Assembly (NCBI GenBank): GCA_913063325.1
Contig: CAJXYE010000025.1
Coordinates: forward strand, 1-61,207
Direction of reading: 5' to 3'
Length of the DNA stretch: 61,207 bases
Source of the DNA: an uncultured Colwellia sp.
GTDB lineage: Bacteria; Pseudomonadota; Gammaproteobacteria; Enterobacterales; Alteromonadaceae
How positions within the stretch are numbered: position 1 is the stretch's first letter; every line of letters starts with the position of its first letter. Made by a program: the position numbers and the translations under genes. Below, piece by piece: positions 58,312 to 61,207 of the stretch. Under the pieces are notes generated by a model, which was given only the letters and a program-made list of their open reading frames with translations, did no database searches and had not been told where the DNA came from.

Positions 58312-59586
58312 ATGTCAGATGCAAAGCAAAATACTCAAGAGAATTCTCAAAAGAAAAAGTCAAAAAAAAACCACTTACCAGCCTATTTTGGTGAGTTTGG
58401 TGGTATGTATGTTGGTGAGTTATTAGTCCCTGCACTAGAGCAACTAGAACAAGCTTTTATTGAGTCACAGACCGATGAAGCTTTTTTAACTGAATTCAAT
58501 GATCTATTAACAAAATATGCCGGTCGACCTACGCCATTAACTTGTTGTCGTAACATCGTAAAAAACCCATTAGCTAAAATTTACTTAAAACGTGAAGATC
58601 TACTACACGGTGGAGCACATAAAACCAATCAAGTTTTAGGGCAAGCACTTCTAGCCAAACGTATGGGTAAAACTGAAATAATCGCTGAAACTGGCGCTGG
58701 ACAACATGGTGTTGCAACAGCAATCGCTTGTTCATTACTCGGTTTGAAATGTAAGGTTTATATGGGCGCTGTAGATTGTCAGCGCCAACAACCAAACGTT
58801 TTTCGTATGAAGTTAATGGGCGCAGAAGTGATACCAGTTACAGCTGGCTCAGGAACATTAAAAGACGCCGTTAATGAGGCATTAAGAGATTGGTCTGCAA
58901 ACTATGAAAATGCACATTACTTGTTAGGCACTGCTGCAGGACCACACCCATTTCCAACCATTGTTCGTGAATTTCAAAAAATGATTGGCGAAGAAGCCAA
59001 AGCACAGTTTTTCGATGAAGAAGGTCGTTTACCTGATTATGTCATTGCAGCTGTTGGTGGTGGTTCAAATGCGATTGGTATGTTCCATGATTTTATTAAA
59101 GAAGAAGGCGTGAAACTTATTGGCGTTGAGGCAGGCGGTAAAGGCATTGATACAGACCAACATGGTGCTACCTTAGTTGCTGGCTCAAAAGGTATGTTGC
59201 ATGGCAATTATACTTACATTATGCAAGATAATTTCGGTCAAATTAAAGAGTCTTATTCAGTATCCGCTGGGCTAGATTATCCTGCTGTTGGCCCACAACA
59301 TGCTTTTTTGAAAGAAACGGGGCGCGCAGAGTATGTCGCTATCAATGATGATGAGGCATTGGCAGCATTTCAAGCCTTAGCGATGAATGAAGGAATTATT
59401 CCTGCACTTGAGTCTTCTCACGCCCTTGCACAAGCATTGAAAATGGCTGAATCTGTCACAACTGAAACTATTTACCTGGTAAACCTTTCCGGTCGTGGCG
59501 ATAAAGATTTAGCGCATGTACACGCCATTCTTTCTCCTGAAGAAGCATCTTCAGCCACAAACGTTAAACATAGAGGAGAGGCATAA
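58312..59586 (+). CDS. trpB: Tryptophan synthase beta chain
   Basis: Condenses indole with serine using pyridoxal phosphate. The 424 aa include a Lys-rich N-terminal extension of about 20 residues before the conserved [11 protein letters not shown]. The PLP lysine is K104 in [13 protein letters not shown]. The phosphate loop is [12 protein letters not shown]. It starts one base after trpCF and overlaps trpA by one base. The extension relative to E. coli (397 aa) is charged and likely disordered. Confidence 0.98.
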   Translation: MSDAKQNTQENSQKKKSKKNHLPAYFGEFGGMYVGELLVPALEQLEQAFIESQTDEAFLTEFNDLLTKYAGRPTPLTCCRNIVKNPLAKIYLKREDLLHGGAHKTNQVLGQALLAKRMGKTEIIAETGAGQHGVATAIACSLLGLKCKVYMGAVDCQRQQPNVFRMKLMGAEVIPVTAGSGTLKDAVNEALRDWSANYENAHYLLGTAAGPHPFPTIVREFQKMIGEEAKAQFFDEEGRLPDYVIAAVGGGSNAIGMFHDFIKEEGVKLIGVEAGGKGIDTDQHGATLVAGSKGMLHGNYTYIMQDNFGQIKESYSVSAGLDYPAVGPQHAFLKETGRAEYVAINDDEALAAFQALAMNEGIIPALESSHALAQALKMAESVTTETIYLVNLSGRGDKDLAHVHAILSPEEASSATNVKHRGEA

Positions 59587-60437
59587 TGCCACACTCAAAT
59601 ATTCAGCAAGCGGGTATTAGATATCAAAATTCGTTTGCAGCATTGAAAGAAAAAAATGAACAAGCTTTCATTCCTTTTGTCATGATTGGCGATCCTAATG
59701 CTGAACAATCTTTAGCGGTTATCAAAAGTCTCATTGATTCAGGAGCAGATGCGTTAGAGTTAGGTATTCCATTTTCTGATCCAAGTGCTGATGGTCTAAC
59801 AATTCAAAAGGCGGCACTTCGCGCCTTAGGGCAAGGTATTAACACAGACATCTGTATTGATATATTAAAAGAAATTCGAGCATACGCTCCACAAATACCT
59901 ATTGGCTTATTGCTTTATGGTAACTTAGTTTTTGCACGTGGTATTAATAGCTTTTATCGTGATATGAGTGAAGCGGGTGTCGACTCAGTATTAATAGCTG
60001 ACGTGCCTATTCGAGAGAGTGAGCCCTTTCGAGAAGCGGCATTAAAATACGGTGTTGCGCCTATTTTTATTGCACCTCCTAATGCCAGCGATGAAACATT
60101 ACGTGCGGTGTCTTCATATTCTCGTGGTTATACCTATGTATTAAGCCGCGCAGGTGTCACTGGCGTAGACACTGTAGAAAGCCCAAAGAACACGGTTACT
60201 ACGACAGCAAAAACGTTAATTGAAAATTTGACAAAATATCATGCTGCGCCTCCTGTATTGGGCTTTGGTATTTCAACACCACAACAAGTTAAAGATGCTC
60301 TTAGCGCAGGTGCATTAGGTGCAATTAGTGGTTCAGCTGTCGTTAAAATCATTGAAGATAACCTAACCGACAATCGTAAAATGCTCGCTGACTTAGCCTA
60401 CTTTGTTAGTGAGATGAAAGCGGCAACAAGGTTGTAA
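59586..60437 (+). CDS. trpA: Tryptophan synthase alpha chain
   Basis: Cleaves indole-3-glycerol phosphate to indole, which tunnels to TrpB. The 283-aa TIM barrel has catalytic E58 and D69 ([15 protein letters not shown]), equivalent to E49 and D60 in E. coli, and the phosphate-binding [10 protein letters not shown] and [13 protein letters not shown] segments. It is last in the operon, followed by a strong terminator. Confidence 0.98.
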   Translation: MPHSNIQQAGIRYQNSFAALKEKNEQAFIPFVMIGDPNAEQSLAVIKSLIDSGADALELGIPFSDPSADGLTIQKAALRALGQGINTDICIDILKEIRAYAPQIPIGLLLYGNLVFARGINSFYRDMSEAGVDSVLIADVPIRESEPFREAALKYGVAPIFIAPPNASDETLRAVSSYSRGYTYVLSRAGVTGVDTVESPKNTVTTTAKTLIENLTKYHAAPPVLGFGISTPQQVKDALSAGALGAISGSAVVKIIEDNLTDNRKMLADLAYFVSEMKAATRL

Positions 60438-60473
60438 ACACCTAAAAGTCATAATTTTTAGGCAAAGTTAATT

Positions 60474-60510
60474 AACAAAAAAGGAACAATAATATTGTTC
60501 CTTTTTTGTT
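60474..60510 (+). terminator. Intrinsic terminator of the trp operon
   Basis: AACAAAAAAGGAACAAT (60474-60490) and ATTGTTCCTTTTTTGTT (60494-60510) form a perfect 17-bp stem with a T-run. It ends at the base where the 159-bp repeat begins. Confidence 0.9.
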
Positions 60511-60669
60511 ATACCAATCAGACTAACTAAGTGATCTTTTTAAATGACCTAAATCTCCAATAACATCGTAGCTTTCAACCCCAATAGCCAGCTATTGCTC
60601 AATCAAGTGCCTTGTTCTTGAAAATTTATTCCCATTAAAATTTGAACCATTAATTAATCTGATTGGTAT
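60511..60669. repeat. 159-bp inverted-repeat element (ATACCAAT family), copy 2
   Basis: The ends ATACCAATCAGACTAA (60511-60526) and TTAATCTGATTGGTAT (60654-60669) are inverted repeats with one mismatch. The length equals copy 1 at 1558-1716, and the core CAATAGCCAGCTATTGCTCAAT is identical. It lies between the trp terminator and the last membrane-protein gene. Confidence 0.75.
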
Positions 60670-60688
60670 TACTCTTATTTGTTAGTTT

Positions 60689-61045
60689 TTAAATTCGAAG
60701 CATTCGGATAGATAAAAAAACTATCATTAGCGTTAAACCAATAAAGAGTAAAGCGAACAAATGATAAAAACTTCGTTGTATTTTAATTTTAACGCGCGAA
60801 AACACCCCTTTTGATTCTTCATTAAGAGCAGGGATTTTATGAAAGAGAGACAGTAAAATATTTAAGAGTATTAACCATATGACGCCAATAAAACTTAACA
60901 TTGCATAAGAGCTGCTCGACTGGGCAGATGAAGGTGTTGTCAGTAATTGAGTAACAATAATTCCAACGAGGATTGCTGCCAGTAGATAAGTCAATTTACG
61001 AAAAGGTTGTAATTTTTCAGCAAGCTTTACTAATATCTCTAACAT
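60689..61045 (-). CDS. Uncharacterised small membrane protein
   Basis: A 118-aa protein with three hydrophobic segments: LTYLLAAILVGIIVTQLLTT (about 18-37), YAMLSFIGVIWLILLNILLSLFH (about 47-69) and LFALLFIGLTLMIVFLSIRML (about 96-116). A basic cytoplasmic loop (FSRVKIKIQRSF) lies between the last two. I recognise no family. It is convergent with the trp operon and flanked by repeat elements on both sides. Confidence 0.75.
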   Translation of the reverse strand: MLEILVKLAEKLQPFRKLTYLLAAILVGIIVTQLLTTPSSAQSSSSYAMLSFIGVIWLILLNILLSLFHKIPALNEESKGVFSRVKIKIQRSFYHLFALLFIGLTLMIVFLSIRMLRI

Positions 61046-61130
61046 CTAATGCCCTATTATCAAATCACTTCATAATTCACATATAATAAATTATGATCAA
61101 AGTGAACAATAAATTAATGAACTGGGTATT

Positions 61131-61207
61131 ATACCAAGTTGATTAAGTTCTTTCCCACTCAGCGAGAATTAAAAGGCTTAAAGGCAAGGCATTTATTGAT
61201 GAGAATG
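61131..61207. repeat. ATACCAA-type element, copy 3 (truncated by window end)
   Basis: It begins ATACCAAGTTGATTAAG and contains AAGGCAAGGCATTTATTGATGAG, which matches the reverse complement of the CTCAAT...GCCTTG core of copies 1 and 2. It is therefore in the opposite orientation. The right end is outside the window. Confidence 0.55.

Overview
The window is a low-GC chromosomal segment of a marine gammaproteobacterium. Protein families, gene order and repeats point to Alteromonadales, most probably Colwellia or a close relative; this is inferred from pattern recognition, without a database search. Supporting signs are the ycgB-fadR-(Na+/H+ antiporter)-dsbB order, the rluB-yciO-rnm cluster divergent from a fused trpCF operon, the zipA-ligA pair, a MotY-type sodium motor protein, and several sodium-coupled transporters (PutP, an NhaC-like antiporter, NhaD). 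I see no rRNA, tRNA, CRISPR array, prophage or transposase gene. Mobile DNA is limited to short non-coding inverted-repeat elements.

Layout. 1-1.5 kb: the start of ftsH at the left edge, then rlmE, with yhbY divergent. 1.7-2.9 kb: a two-gene unit encoding an SPFH/band-7 membrane protein and a small ribbon-helix-helix (RHH) protein, preceded by tandem palindromes that look like an RHH operator. 3.1-10.5 kb (minus strand): greA, carB, carA, dapB, a small unknown gene and an FKBP-type prolyl isomerase. 10.8-15.3 kb: putP, an EAL-HDOD signalling protein and an NhaC-like antiporter. 15.3-19.4 kb: a DUF3392 gene split by a 265-bp inverted-repeat element, then ligA and zipA. 19.7-27.2 kb: cysZ, a lipoprotein, an M1 aminopeptidase, motY, rnt, a 2-Cys peroxiredoxin, grxD and sodB. 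27.2-31.1 kb: a long intergenic region with a possible small RNA, then the lolC-lolD-lolE operon. 31.3-36 kb: a PilZ-like protein, a short chemoreceptor, a DUF2897 miniprotein, ppiC, beta-carbonic anhydrase and 4-hydroxyphenylpyruvate dioxygenase. 36.5-41.3 kb: the prkA-yeaH-ycgB (spoVR) stress cluster. 41.4-44.8 kb: fadR, nhaD and dsbB. 44.9-51.3 kb: an orphan periplasmic binding protein, an EamA transporter, ycgN, a lytic transglycosylase, ycgL, rnd and rluB. 51.4-60.4 kb: yciO and rnm, divergent from trpE-G-D-CF-B-A. 60.5-61.2 kb: a small membrane protein flanked by two copies of a short repeat.

The parts most worth attention are: (1) the trp leader, which has a classical attenuator (a WWW leader peptide, mutually exclusive RNA pairings and a terminator) followed by a second Trp-rich mini-ORF between terminator and trpE; (2) the SPFH-RHH unit with tandem TGATATCA palindromes 11 bp apart over its putative start site; (3) the DUF3392 gene, whose reading frame is restored exactly by removing the 265-bp element; (4) a family of 159-bp elements with ATACCAAT-type ends; (5) an sRNA-like string of three hairpins ending in a U-tract downstream of sodB. 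Several start codons were moved from the longest reading frame to one with a better ribosome binding site (carA TTG, trpG, trpCF, nhaD, prkA, peroxiredoxin, lolE, lolD, the chemoreceptor).
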